A stretch of 64,000 bases of DNA from Skeletonema tropicum. Lineage: Eukaryota > Bacillariophyta > Thalassiosirophyceae > Thalassiosirales > Thalassiosiraceae. This document shows positions 1-10,557 of this stretch, piece by piece. How positions within the stretch are numbered: position 1 is the stretch's first letter; every line of letters starts with the position of its first letter. The notes beneath the pieces are model-generated. The model saw only the letters and a program-made list of their open reading frames with translations. It was not told the DNA's origin and made no database searches. The DNA lies in the NCBI GenBank assembly GCA_037178625.1, contig CM074131.1, positions 1,240,001 to 1,304,000 on the forward strand, given 5' to 3'. A program made the position numbers and the translations under genes.

Positions 1-582
1 GTGCGATCAAATTTAGCAAAGTGGCTACCAGTCTCCCTGAAGACGACCAAGCTTGACTTGATTTACTCAACAGAGATTCATGGACGCTCACTGGCATCGT
101 TTTATAATCAATGTAACCGATACAAGAACACAATAGTTCTAATCGAAGCAATTGTTGGCAATGTTACTGCGACCATTGGGATGTTTGCTTCTCATGCTTG
201 GAATGTGAACCCCGCAAGTTATGGTGATGGAGAGTGTTTCCTATTTCGAGTAGATCCCGATCCAAAGTGCTTTAATTGGACACCCGATTTCTCCAGCATC
301 GACAACCTCGAAAGCCAGGCAATTAGAGAGCAGTATATGGTGGCCAAATCAGATTATCTTGCCATGGGAGCAAATGTGGAGGGCACGAATGGCATTCGTT
401 TAGACCAGGACTTCATCAACGGAGAGAGCTATTCAGCCCTTGGGTTTGATAATGAACCCCTTCCTGGACATGATGACAACAAATTTGATATCGGTGTTGT
501 GGAGGCCTATCGTTTGATAAGAGAAGTGGATGGTAAAGTCATAGGCGAAGAAGACAAAGTTTGGGATCTAAATGGATTGTAA
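1..582 (+). CDS. TLDc-domain protein, C-terminal part (5' end outside window)
   Basis: This frame is open from the first base, so the N-terminus lies outside the window; the GTG at position 1 is not a start. The 193 visible residues match the TLDc fold of the OXR1/NCOA7/TBC1D24 family: LDLIYSTEIHGRSLASFY opens the domain, a GMFASHAW strand follows, then GECFLF, and the NGIRLDQDFINGESYS segment resembles the family's GLWLDSDLNSGSS-type motif. Members act in oxidative-stress resistance or bind the V-ATPase; the role here is inferred from the domain only. It ends with TAA at 580-582 and converges on the UBAC2-like gene with only about 33 bp between them. Confidence 0.8.
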   Translation: MRSNLAKWLPVSLKTTKLDLIYSTEIHGRSLASFYNQCNRYKNTIVLIEAIVGNVTATIGMFASHAWNVNPASYGDGECFLFRVDPDPKCFNWTPDFSSIDNLESQAIREQYMVAKSDYLAMGANVEGTNGIRLDQDFINGESYSALGFDNEPLPGHDDNKFDIGVVEAYRLIREVDGKVIGEEDKVWDLNGL

Positions 583-615
583 AGTAACAGGAATTATTGT
601 TCAATTAGCATTCGT

Positions 616-1604
616 TTAGCCCATCAACAGTCGGTTGGCAGCAGCTTCAATGTTATTATCAGTTTGCTGTAATGCCCTGACCACGGCTTCTCTATCAAAT
701 CCCATTGCACAAAGTTGCGCAATTGCTTCCTCTGGAGGCGGTGGAGGTGGTCGTGGAGGTTGCGCCTGGTGGTGCCGCTGGTCTTGTCCCAGTTGGAGCA
801 TCGTCTCGTTCGGTTCGAACCGCCCCGTTGTACAGATCGAGACATCATAACTGCAGGGGCATCATCTGTGATAACTTTTCCAATCAGTCCGGCGATTGTG
901 TACACTAAGTCGGGTAGCTCAGTCTCACTCCATTTCACCGCGAACAACCCAGAGATGAAGCCAAAGAATGTGGGAATGATAGTACTGAAACCCCCACTCA
1001 AAATTACTTGTGCACAAAGCCCATAGGTGATTGATTTTTCCGAAAAGTCGTAGCCAAGTACACCGAAGAACTTCGGATGCATTCGTGGTGTGAATTTGTG
1101 AAATAGGCCAAGAACTGCACCCAGCTGGGGGTACGGACCAGAGTATCGCTCAATATCAAAAAATATATTGAAGAATAAAAGCTCCACGACAGTTGATAAA
1201 ATTGATGTGTAAACGATAAATGCACCGAACTTTCTACTCCCCATCTCACGCTCAAACCTCCGCAGCAATGGGCATAATGCCAAAAGCCCGAAAATTAATT
1301 CGCCCATACTGCCGAATGTTAAATTGCAAACAAATATTCTATAGAACTGTGCTTGGTCAAATATTTTAGTCGTATCTGTTAGTGTCATAGGACGAGACAG
1401 AGAGTGTTAGTGAGTGAAATGATATAAATATCTTCTTAGCATAGCATACAATGATGTCGTTGACGCACCGAAAATTAATGCCTGGTGCAACTTATTCATT
1501 TCTGCCACGATATAAGTGACAACTGCTGTTATGGCTATTGCCTTCGAAACTGGAGCCCCGAGGAACCATACTGCTTGCGGATTGGACAGTTGCGACGACG
1601 ACAT
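616..1604 (-). CDS. UBAC2-like ER rhomboid pseudoprotease with C-terminal UBA domain; one apparent frameshift
   Basis: Exon 1 (1604-1469) joins exon 2 (from 1375) across a 93-bp intron with a GTGCGT donor and an ACAG acceptor. The junction gives LIF-DTTKIFDQAQFY, which aligns with the UBAC2 start. The conserved RFEREMGSRKFGAF segment corresponds to UBAC2 IFERRYGSRKFASF, and several membrane segments follow. The C-terminus (EEAIAQLCAMGFDREAVVRAL) is a clear UBA domain, but it lies one base out of frame with the membrane part. The shift is needed near 815-830, at the CCCC run 823-826 or close by; no intron fits because the overlap is only about 30 bp. UBAC2 acts in ER-associated degradation and binds ubiquitin. 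Family call strong; whether the break is real or a sequence error cannot be told here. Confidence 0.75.
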
Positions 1605-2294
1605 CTACAGATAAAGGGCGGAGAGTTTTACGTTTGTTGTTGTCCTCGACCGCTTGATAATGATACTCTAGAGAGAGATAGCGCTATTGTAATGATGTTG
1701 AAGTGGAAAGCGAGAAGTGAAAGTGACAGCCATGGTGACAAAGGGTTTATCTATATGTATCTAACGCACTGCAGCAGACACAAAAGGGACTCGAGACTCG
1801 AGCGAGCCAGAGATCGATTGGCTGACTTGACTATTATCTACTGAATCAGGCAGCTCAGGCAGAGAAGCTCAAGGCAGCCAACAGCCAGGGCTCTCTCGCT
1901 CTAGAGGCTTAGAGGCTCTAGGTTCTAGGCTGGCTCTGGGCAAGCAGATAAGCCAGAGATAGAGCGAGGTATCCTTGTCAGGGAGATCTATACAAATGGT
2001 GAGGATCAGCCTCAGTCGCCTCGTTGCGGCCTTGTTATGTGTGTAAACACATGGCAATGAACGGACCTCGAGTCTACTCAGCAAGTATGTATTGTAGTTA
2101 GGCTAGTTGAGTATTTTTTAAGTTGTTATTATTATCCTGCAAGGTGTATATATTTAAATTCCTATTCTTTAAGTTCTAGTGTTATAACAAATATCTTCTA
2201 AACGCACATTGGAAATAGACAAACTCGCTTTCAGAAACACAGACTCCTTCCTACTTGTCGATGATTGATTTCCTTTTCCTACTTCTTTGCTTTA
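1605..2294. other. Intergenic, no gene seen
   Basis: This is the 5' flank of the UBAC2-like gene and the 3' flank of the P1B-ATPase. It is rich in short self-complementary CTCTAGAG/AGGCTCTAGG words around 1880-1930. No ORF with family similarity was seen on either strand. Confidence 0.5.
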
Positions 2295-5200
2295 TCACGT
2301 TGATTCCTCTTCATCATTTGACTCACATTTCTTCTCCGCCTCTTTCACTTTGTTCTCGGATTTAGATGGCAATAGTCTTAGCCCGTTAAGTGTAACAAGG
2401 AGCATAGCCCCAACATCTGAAACGATAGCCCCCCATAGAGAGGCCTTGTCCCCAAAAGTAAAACCTACTACAATCGCCTTGACCATGAAAGAAAATACAA
2501 CATTCTCAACGATCCTCCGTGTAACTCGTGGTCCCATATTGATGATAAAGAGAAGCTTGCTTAAATCGGATCCCATAAGCTGTCACGTCTGCTGTCTCCA
2601 AAGCTAAAGCGGATCCCTCGCCCATCGCAACAGAGATATCAGCGATAGCTAGTGCTGGTGCATCGTTAACTCCATCACCAACCATCATTACTTTCTTCAG
2701 TCTTCCGCACTTTTTCTCACCTTTGCAGTCATCTACCATTTCTTGGATAGCAGTCAACTTTTCTTCCGGTAGGAGATCACTTTTCACAGTCATTTTCATC
2801 CAATCCAATCAGTTGAGCCACACCGAGTGCGGCCTGACGCTGATCCCCGGTGAGCATAGTAATATCAACGCCCTTCTCCTTCAAATCTTGAATGACAATC
2901 TTTTGTCTCATCTCGAATCTTGTCTGCGACACAATACGAGCCAACGATACCTTCTCCTTCGATGGAAATGAACCCAATCGTGCCCCCTGACGAAGCCCAA
3001 CCATCCACTGTTACTTTATCTTCTTCGGACAATTTCTGATGCAGTCCTAAACGGAGAAATAACCTTTTGTTGCCCACGTGAACTGTCTTGTTATCAATGA
3101 TACCAACTACTCCCTCTCCTGGTAAAAGAGTGTGATCTTTCACCTGAAGATGTAAAGGGATTTCGGCCTTTTCATTGGCAGCTCCCTTCACGATGGCATC
3201 TGCAAGAGGATGACTAGCTGATGATTCCATCAAAGATAGGTAGGCAAGAACTTCCTTCCGATCACGACTTTGACCAATTTCATTGAAGTGTAGCAGTTGA
3301 AATACGCCCTCGCTCAGGGTCCCTGTCTTATCGAAGGCAATAAACTGTACTTTACCTAGAGTCTCGAGGTGCTGACCTCCCTTCACAATGATACCCTTCT
3401 GTGCACAAGCGGCAAGTCCAGCTACATACGTGACTGGTGTGCTGATGATAAGTGCACACGGGCAAGCTACAACGAGGAGGACTAGTCCGTTCTTGAACCA
3501 AAACCGCCCAACCTCATACGAAACGATCCAAGGGAATGAGCACATACAAATTGCTAACAGCACAACAATCGGAGTGTAAATTTGCGCAATCGAATCTACA
3601 ATGGCCTCTGTTTGACTGCGATTTGATTGCGCCTCCTCGACAATCCTCAATAACTTTGCAATAGCAGAATTGTTTGTGGTGGCAGTAGTCCTAATTTTGA
3701 TTGGCGTATTTCCAGTATTGATAGTGCCTCCAGAGACTTCACTGCCAGGAACCTTTTTCACTGGCCTGCTCTCCCCTGTCAAATTTGACTCGTCCACGGT
3801 TGACTCTCCTTCCACAACAATCCCGTCACAGGGAATTTTGTCTCCTGTCCGAACTGAGACTATGGAGCCAACCTTGACTGCAGTGGCTGGTAATACAACA
3901 GTTTCGTTGGTGAGAGGATTGATCAGGTTTGCTTCTTCTGGGCGTACACTAACAATCGTCGAAAGAGCATTTCGTGCACGAGTCATTGCTAATGATTCAA
4001 GATACTCGCTTATGTCAAAGAGAAATGTTAACACTGCTGCCTCAACATAATCTTGAAGAGCGATAGCTCCAATGACTGCAAAAAGGACCTAAAATGTATG
4101 TAAGTGACAGTAGCGCAACAGCCAGCTGAGTCGAGACAAAAGCTGTGTGTAGGATTATCTTGCTTACCAGGACGTTTACATCAAACTTGAACCTGCGCAA
4201 CGTGCGAAAAGCTTTTATGCCCACAAACGGAATACCCAAGGCAACGCTAACAAGGGCCAAGTATTTGAGATATTTCCAATTTCCCCCAATGTAGCTAAGT
4301 TGGTCCGTAAAAATACGCAAGAGCAAAAGTGAGACGAAAAAGGAGTGTCAGCAATATACCTGACGACGCGCAGCTGTGCGCTAATGTTCGATAAGACCAT
4401 AGAAGCAGTTGCTAAAAGATAGACTTTCTCCTCACCTGAGAAAAGATAATGCACAAAATATGCCCGACATGACAACAGGCTAAGCGACAGATGATTCCTG
4501 CAACTCAATTGTATCTTGCACTCCGTGTTTCAATGCTTGAAGAGCCCAGCGCCCATCTGCTCCGCCATCAGATGTGACTGTGGAAAAACATCCTTCCACT
4601 TCCAAAGCGCCATCGATTAATTTTGAGATTTGAGATGTCGTGGTATAATTAAGGGTTGTATTCCACTTTGAATGAAGTCTTAAGATGGCTGACTTTCAAT
4701 ACTTTCTCACCATCTTCAATTAATGCTGACATAACACAAGCACGGATTTTCTCCTCATCAAGTGAATCAACGTCTCCATCTTTCACTTTCACGTCAAATA
4801 CTGACACAACTTTCTCATCCGAAGGAATACCAATCTTTTGAGTAATCTCCACTGCTGCATCTTTGATAATAGTTGCATAAAAACCTCCCTCATCCAACTC
4901 ACGACTAAGATCACTCGCAGACACAATGTCAATGTCGTGGTCAACATAAATGGCCTTTGTCGCTGGGCTCACTTTCACGTTTTCAACACCCTTGATTGGA
5001 ACAAGGATAGATTTTACCATGGGAATTTCTGATGAACAACAAATACCTTTGGCAGTAAAATGAGATCTACCAATCCTCGACATGGGCTCGTCATCCTCAT
5101 CATTTTCGTTGAGAGTATCAGCCTAATAAGTACCTGCTGGATTGAATCGAATCCACAGTGAGCCTACGAACTGACATTGATCTGCTCGACTCTGCCTTGA

Positions 5201-5636
5201 AAGGCCTGACACCTGGCGGCAAGAAAAAGTTTGCATTGGCAAGATGATCATTGCAGGCGCCGCCCTCGCAACAACCATCCTCTTCCTTCTCCTCCTCCCT
5301 TACGTTAAAACCGTCCCGGATTGAGCGCATAGAAGCGCGTAGACCTGGCGGCAAGAAAAAGTTTGCATTCGCAAGATGACCCCTACACAGCTCATCATCA
5401 CAGCACCCATCATCTCCGGTTGCTTTTGACTTGAAGGAAAGTGACCCCTATAGGCTGGCGAAGGATAGCCTCCTTCTCTCAGTGGTGTCAGCTTTGTCCT
5501 TTGGTCCTGGTCCGGCTGTTTCTTCGTCTACACTCGCACTCGCCTCATTTTCTACACCTTCTACTTCTAACGGAGGAGGAGTCATTCTGACTCTGACACG
5601 CAGTACTCCTGAAACTGAAAAGTACTTATGAGGCAT
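2295..5636 (-). CDS. P1B-type heavy-metal ATPase (Zn/Cd-type, HMA2/HMA4-like); frame broken at several sites
   Basis: An N-terminal HMA domain carries GICCSSEI, the CC-type site of plant Zn/Cd pumps. Later come the CPC membrane motif ([11 protein letters not shown]), the phosphorylation site [13 protein letters not shown] and the hinge [10 protein letters not shown]. Two introns keep the frame: 4359-4295 (65 bp) and 4167-4089 (79 bp; [21 protein letters not shown]). A further junction near 4430-4490 is less certain. Upstream, 5430-5118 encodes two copies of a Cys-rich motif ending [12 protein letters not shown], preceded by an in-frame TAG at about 5446. The coding frame changes near 5122, 4654, 2902, 2783 and 2580, and each change is repaired by removing one base. 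The predicted pump exports Zn/Cd (P1B-2). It is either a recent pseudogene or a poorly polished sequence; every catalytic motif survives. Confidence 0.8.
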
Positions 5637-5819
5637 CGCTTGCCGGGGAATAAACAGATAGTAAGCAGTAAGTGGGTTTGCAGGCCGGCTGTGCTGTACT
5701 CCTACTCCTACTTTCCACTTGAACTTGCATGCTTACTTTATACATAATCCTTCTCAATGTTAGTTGTTCGTGTCACATCAGACACCAGCTGTCGTATTCA
5801 GACTTCCCGAGGGGCGGGA
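5637..5819. other. Intergenic flank
   Basis: Upstream of the ATPase N-terminal exon. No feature seen other than AT-rich sequence. Confidence 0.4.
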
Positions 5820-5825
5820 GGTACC

Positions 5826-6873
5826 TACTTAGGCCCTCTAGGCCTTTGGATAGGGGGCTAGCCTACCCCTTATCGGGGGGATTTCCCCCCAGATTCCCCC
5901 CGGCGAGAAGGGGGGGACGGTTAAGTTAGCGAAACTCCCGTGATTTCCGTCTAAAGCTAGCCGAATGTTGGCTAATATGGCACGCTGATTCACAGCGCGA
6001 TTTTAAGTGAAAGTGGTGGTACGGTAAAAGTTGTATAATATTAGACCTTATCTACGTGCCTACATACAAAACAACCATTTTTACCAACACACACCGCACA
6101 AAACCACCCCCTCCATGGTGATTATTCGGCGTACTCTAGTACCTTAGGAAGTGCTTGTGACCATCATAGTGACGGCCTTTTTGTCTTCGTCAACATCATT
6201 AGAAGCGATTAGGTTGGTTACTATGATGGTCAGGAGCAATATTGAGAGAGCTAGAGCGCATTTTCAGCACACAGGTGCCGACGCCGAACTTCTGCACCAT
6301 GTCGGTCCATATAAGAATTTTCGAGTATGTCTACAGCGATGATGCTCGGCTGATCGATACAATACATTTAATTGAATGTATCGACCAAGTATCATTGCCA
6401 CAGCCACCCCCAAAGTCACTCAAAGCACTGCCTTGCGGTGAAAATTCGACGCATCATTACAATACATTTGACCCCCTATCCGAAGGGCCTCTCGTCGTAA
6501 TTATTAATGTTCTGACCAAATAATCTTGTTATCATATATTAATAAAAGCGATTTAATCTATCAAACTCAATTAGGGACTTGGTATTAGCTGAGATATAGG
6601 CGACGGCGTCTACGCTTTCGGATGCCATGGTCATGATGGTTTTTTGATGTACGGTAGCTTGTGTAAGGGTACAGTAGCTAACTTAAGGTAAAAAATAACG
6701 CACATAGGAGCTCAAATAAAATCGCGATTTACTAGCGCGGTGAATCAGCGTGATGGACCATTTTTCCCCCATTTAGACGATTTTGCCACCAGATCAGAAC
6801 CTTCACTATCGGGGGGCTTCCCCCTCGCCCGCCTATATCCAAAGGCCTATTATAAGTACATAGATAGATTATT
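5826..6873. mobile_element. Outer inverted-repeat element interrupted by a MITE
   Basis: TACTTA...TAGGCCTTTGGATA at about 5826-5853 is matched in inverted orientation by TATCCAAAGGCCTA...TAAGTA at about 6836-6857. Just inside both arms lie G/C-run palindromes (TATCGGGGGG...CCCCC at 5872 and 6808). About 280 bp remain once the nested MITE is removed. No coding capacity was seen. The exact ends are uncertain. Confidence 0.45.
5981..6752. mobile_element. MITE family A, copy 1, nested insertion with 4-bp target duplication
   Basis: The terminal inverted repeats begin CACGCTGATTCAC at the left and end GTGAATCAGCGTG at the right, each followed inward by GCGC and a CGCGATTTTA block. The element is flanked by ATGG on both sides (5977-5980 and 6753-6756). 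It is 772 bp, with no real ORF. An internal perfect 13-bp stem pairs 6158-6170 with 6220-6232. It is closely similar to the copy at 50151-50930. CAC-starting ends with a 4-bp duplication recall the Chapaev/CMC group; that assignment is inference. Confidence 0.85.
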
Positions 6874-7182
6874 TTATTCACTACACTCCCTCTAGACACC
6901 TGTGTCAGTAGAGAAAGAAGAATTTAAACCTGGAGGGGCTCGGGCTGGTCCCGAAGAAGCCTGTGTAGCCTGCCGGGAGCTAACTGGTGCCTCTCTATAT
7001 ATCTCGCGGACGGAGTCCTCGCATGGTGTCTCTCTCCCTTTGTCGCCAACCAACAGCCAATTCCAAATGCCTTGACGAGCTATTCTATTCCGCAAAAGCT
7101 TTGAGTTTATGTGCGTATGTTTGCCATCGCAAAGTAGCACACTACTAGAACAAATAAATACAAAGTTAATCAGATTAGAAAT
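6874..7182. other. Flank between element and Ulp1 relic
   Basis: It holds an 82-codon minus-strand ORF (7140-6892) with no recognisable domain, possibly the decayed tail of the Ulp1-bearing element. Nothing else was seen. Confidence 0.35.
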
Positions 7183-8013
7183 CTACTCGAGTATAATCTG
7201 GACCTGCTTAGGTACAACGTACGGTCTTTTTCTGCCGAAAGGATTGCCAGACATCAAGACGGGTGCCCCCGTAGCTCTTAAACGCCGGAGCGTTCGAAAC
7301 CAAATGAGAGTGCATCTGCTTACACTAAAAGACTGGCCGGCATGTGGCCTCAAGTTGACGGCTTCTTTTTCTTTCGCTTGGGAGGTGCGTGTCTTTGCGT
7401 GGTGGCTTAAAGTGTTGAATCCCCTACAGGTGAGAAGGGACTTCGTCTGCTGCATGGGAGTTGGGTCGTCCCCGTGAACTTGACCTCTAGTTTTGGTGCC
7501 TCCTGGGATAATCCGCTTGTCCTTTCTCCGTCGTTTATTGCGCTCCTTGCACGATGAACCTGAGCCGGCCGGCCGTACTTTGACCGGCTTGGGGTTAGGC
7601 TTGCCCGCTGCCTGGTGTCCACTCATGCGTTTGCCGCCCGTTGTATTCGCGCTGCTAAGCAGCCTTGCTGCGGAAGGGACTCTCGGTTGGTTCGTACTGC
7701 TTGACCACAGCAACATTGCGATCCTCATCCTGGTTTCTTTGAGGAGGAGGTCAGCCTGATTGTAGGAATTCTCGCACAGTGGGATATTTTGTGCCAGTAA
7801 GGTTGCGTTGGCTAGGACAAAGAGACCACAATCATATCCGTTGCTCTGCCGTGGAGAATTCAATGAGTCGTCGATGAGCCGCCAAGAGTTGTCCCAATCA
7901 GCGTTCGCCTCCCCATGTACTTCTCGATACTTGTCCTTTAGATACTGCTGCATAGCCCGGAGATGACGCTGGTTAGACTCCTTCCGTCCCTGAGAATCCC
8001 ACAGTTTAATCAC
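7183..8013 (-). pseudogene. Ulp1/SENP-like C48 cysteine protease fragment, likely transposon-derived
   Basis: The 276-residue frame starts inside the protease fold: IKLWDSQG, then WRLIDDSLNSPRQSNGYDCG, where the Gln and the Cys of the DCG motif (around residue 65) match the oxyanion Gln and catalytic Cys of C48 peptidases. The upstream half, which should carry the catalytic His (usually HW) and Asp, is not visible: the frame meets a TAG about 35 bp upstream of the usable region. The C-terminal 180 residues are low-complexity and basic. Ulp1 domains are common passengers of MULE/CMC-type transposons, and the surroundings are transposon debris, so a mobile-element relic is more likely than a SUMO protease gene. 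Confidence 0.6.
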
Positions 8014-8417
8014 CTTAAGCGCGGTGTCGGCTGTAGTGTGCTAACACATGTAGTTCTCCGAAGACTTAAGTAGACGCACAAGTCTTGCAGAAAAATGACA
8101 AGTTGAGCCCATTTCTCGTAGTCGCAACCTCATGAATGTTATCCGTCTTCAACCCTAATATTATCAAAAGACAGCTTTCTCATCTCGGCTAAACTTAATC
8201 GGTTGTTATTGAACTAGGAAGAGTTTCCCTGTGCGCGGACCCAAATGATGACAGTTCATGTACGATTATGACCTGAAAGAGACAGCCCAGGGAAACTGAA
8301 GTTCAGCAGATATTTTTGTTTCATTGGTCTGTCAAAAATATAAAGTAATTGTTCTGGTTGAGTGATGAAACATATGTGTCTGCGATTCGCAAGTATGTGA
8401 CTCTAGAGATGATTGCA
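8014..8417. other. Intergenic, no gene seen
   Basis: AT-rich sequence between the Ulp1 relic and the 3' end of the next minus-strand gene. No feature recognised. Confidence 0.4.
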
Positions 8418-9059
8418 TCACTCAGATGGCATTTTTCTTCCTTGAGCCCTCTTTTTGATCGCTTTTGTTCTTGATTGCTGGGGCGACTTCTTTTGCTGCG
8501 TCTTTGGAGGATTATTTTGTTCTTGCAACGATTCATCTAGTTGCTGTTGATTTTGCCCTCGCAGCGGAGGTGGGGGATTTTCCCGTTTCTTCACTCTCTT
8601 TCGTTCCAACACACCTTCCATATAACTCTGGTGGCCAGGAGGCGCAAATGGATTCGATCGCTTGTGCGAGTCTGGGTCCATCTTTTCTGGTCGTAGCCCG
8701 TATTTTGTCATGACTGGCCCTCGTTGTTTCGGTTCCAAGTCGTTGCTGCCACTAGAATTGTGAAATGTTAATGTCGATTTGATGATTGATGAGAGTATCA
8801 TGATGGCCAAAATGGCAATTAGTTTTGATTTGAAGCTTGAATTCTTGAAAATATATCGGATCATTTCAATATTTGTCCATTGATCGGGTGGAAGTTGCAG
8901 TCTTTGTTGCTGCTGCTCATGATTGTTCACGAGCCACCCGCCCACACTCCATTTTTTGCGAGTGCTGTTCGAGGAAGGACTCGGTAATTCTACGTCGTAG
9001 CGCTCATATAATTTTGAACGCGAAGAACGAGAAGATGATCCAGTGCTCTTTGTAGCCAT
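8418..9059 (-). CDS. Hypothetical single-pass membrane protein
   Basis: I chose the ATG at 9059 (MATKSTGSSSRSSRSK); an in-frame upstream codon at 9095 adds 12 unremarkable residues. About 213 residues: a Ser-rich cytosolic-type start, a KLIAILAIMILSSIIKSTL membrane segment near the middle, a block containing GPVMTKYGLRPEKMDPD, and a highly basic Gln/Lys/Pro-rich tail. One membrane span followed by a charged low-complexity tail suggests a small organelle or ER membrane protein. I do not recognise a family. Codon use resembles neighbouring genes and the ORF is uninterrupted. Confidence 0.55.
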   Translation of the reverse strand: MATKSTGSSSRSSRSKLYERYDVELPSPSSNSTRKKWSVGGWLVNNHEQQQQRLQLPPDQWTNIEMIRYIFKNSSFKSKLIAILAIMILSSIIKSTLTFHNSSGSNDLEPKQRGPVMTKYGLRPEKMDPDSHKRSNPFAPPGHQSYMEGVLERKRVKKRENPPPPLRGQNQQQLDESLQEQNNPPKTQQKKSPQQSRTKAIKKRAQGRKMPSE

Positions 9060-9211
9060 TGCAATGTTCGATGGATGTAGGAGCAATGGCACCATGCCAT
9101 GGTCATGGGCTGCTCATGGGCATGGTATGTAGTGCGGGTGGTGGTTTAGATTTATTTGCTACGCACGATTTTGTGGACTTTTCGAGTGAAATAAAATATT
9201 GTACGGAAAGA
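9060..9211. promoter_or_regulatory. 5' flank of the membrane-protein gene
   Basis: Contains a CATGGTCATGGGCTGCTCATGGGCATGG stretch (about 9094-9126) of overlapping CATG/CATGGG words. The left target-site duplication AAAGA (9207-9211) of the LTR element lies at its end. Confidence 0.3.
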
Positions 9212-9332
9212 TGTTAGATTACACGTACGTAGATACAAGTAGAGTACGGAAATACTCTAATCATTATCTTTTATCTCCTATCTAATCTATCAATAGCATC
9301 GATTGGAAGTAGGGAGATCGAGGATACTAACA
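9212..9332 (+). repeat. Left LTR (121 bp)
   Basis: Starts TGTTAG and ends CTAACA; matches the right LTR base for base as far as I compared. Confidence 0.9.
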
Positions 9333-9360
9333 GGTTATAGAGCCTATACAATCACCAACA

Positions 9361-10494
9361 ATGAAGTTCATTTATGCCATAATTCCATTTGTGAATTTGG
9401 CAACCAACGAATTTGTTGGCGGCGCAACTCATGCGCTATTAAACAAAATTGTCATTGCCACACCTCCACAAGGTACATGCCATGACAATATTATTAACGG
9501 AGCAACAACACTACGTGTAGATTCACCAACATTTATCAGTGACACACCTCCTACAAAGCAAACAACATCAATTAGGTACTTACCAGTCGACGACGCCGAC
9601 GATGTGTACGCAGCCCATGATAACATGCTACACAACTTGGATACTCTTATTAACACCTTTGACGACTCTGAGCAATCTACTCAGTATGAACCATTTAATT
9701 ATGAAGACAGTGACGAGTATGAGGAATTAGTAGAAACTCTTCCACAACTCCAACACGACCTGGAAACAGCGGGGAAGATTTTTTTAGCAGCAACTCAGCG
9801 AAATCATATTGCATTTGAGGTTGAGGACGAATACAATACTGATGAAGAAGAGAGTTTCATGAAGCTTGAACCGAAGGTTGAGGACGAATACAATAATGAT
9901 GAAGAAGAGAGTTCCATGAAGCTTGAACCGAAGGTTGAGGACGAATACAATACTGGTGAAGAAGAGAGCTCCATGAAGCTTGAACCGACTGAGGTTACAG
10001 CAGCGGATATAGTGCTGAATGATAGCGCGCAGAGGACTCGTATTGGAACTAACAAAATTGAAATTGAGCAGTGGAATTGTGTTGAAACTAAGACAACTGA
10101 AGTTGAGCAGAGGAAACGTATTGGAACTCAAACAACCGATGTTAAGCAGCGGAACTGTATTGGAACTAAGACAACCGATGTTGAGCAGAGGAAATGTATT
10201 GGACCTAAGATGAACGATGTGGATCAGCAGAATATTATTGGAACTAACTCTGGAGTGCAGGCAAAACCGTGGTCGTTTATGATTGACGAAGGTTACCTAG
10301 TGGCTGATATTCCCGTTACCTTAATGCATTCAGGCGATCAAATGGGTCTGTATGGTAGCCAGTGGAATCCTGGGATCGACCGGGGTAACCCAGATGATTC
10401 AGTTACAAAAACAACCCTTGATTACCCCAATGATGTTGGAGACAACTTGGTCACGTCACTCATTGTAAAGTGGACTTCCTTTGTCCTTTATTGA
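9361..10494 (+). CDS. Unrecognised 377-aa protein carried by the LTR element, with internal repeats
   Basis: ATG at 9361 lies 28 bp after the left LTR, and the TGA ends 63 bp before the right LTR. The protein is acidic. Residues ~160-220 hold three near-identical ~22-residue units (each with VEDEYN, EEES and MKLEP). Residues ~225-300 hold about five degenerate ~13-residue units with the pattern TKTTDVEQRKCIG. The C-terminal ~70 residues are not repetitive and contain WSFMIDEGYLVADIPVTL. No nucleic-acid enzyme motif and no zinc knuckle are visible. It could be a divergent Gag-like structural protein or a captured host ORF; neither is shown. The reading frame is intact. Confidence 0.6.
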   Translation: MKFIYAIIPFVNLATNEFVGGATHALLNKIVIATPPQGTCHDNIINGATTLRVDSPTFISDTPPTKQTTSIRYLPVDDADDVYAAHDNMLHNLDTLINTFDDSEQSTQYEPFNYEDSDEYEELVETLPQLQHDLETAGKIFLAATQRNHIAFEVEDEYNTDEEESFMKLEPKVEDEYNNDEEESSMKLEPKVEDEYNTGEEESSMKLEPTEVTAADIVLNDSAQRTRIGTNKIEIEQWNCVETKTTEVEQRKRIGTQTTDVKQRNCIGTKTTDVEQRKCIGPKMNDVDQQNIIGTNSGVQAKPWSFMIDEGYLVADIPVTLMHSGDQMGLYGSQWNPGIDRGNPDDSVTKTTLDYPNDVGDNLVTSLIVKWTSFVLY

Positions 10495-10557
10495 AAGGAT
10501 AGAGATGCTATTTGGTACAATCCGATATCGACTACGTGATATCGAATTGTGGGGGGG

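Noticed and set aside
825..840. CGGTTCGAACCG as a tRNA B-box
   Set aside because: It lies inside the UBAC2-like coding region, and no acceptor stem or A-box could be placed around it.
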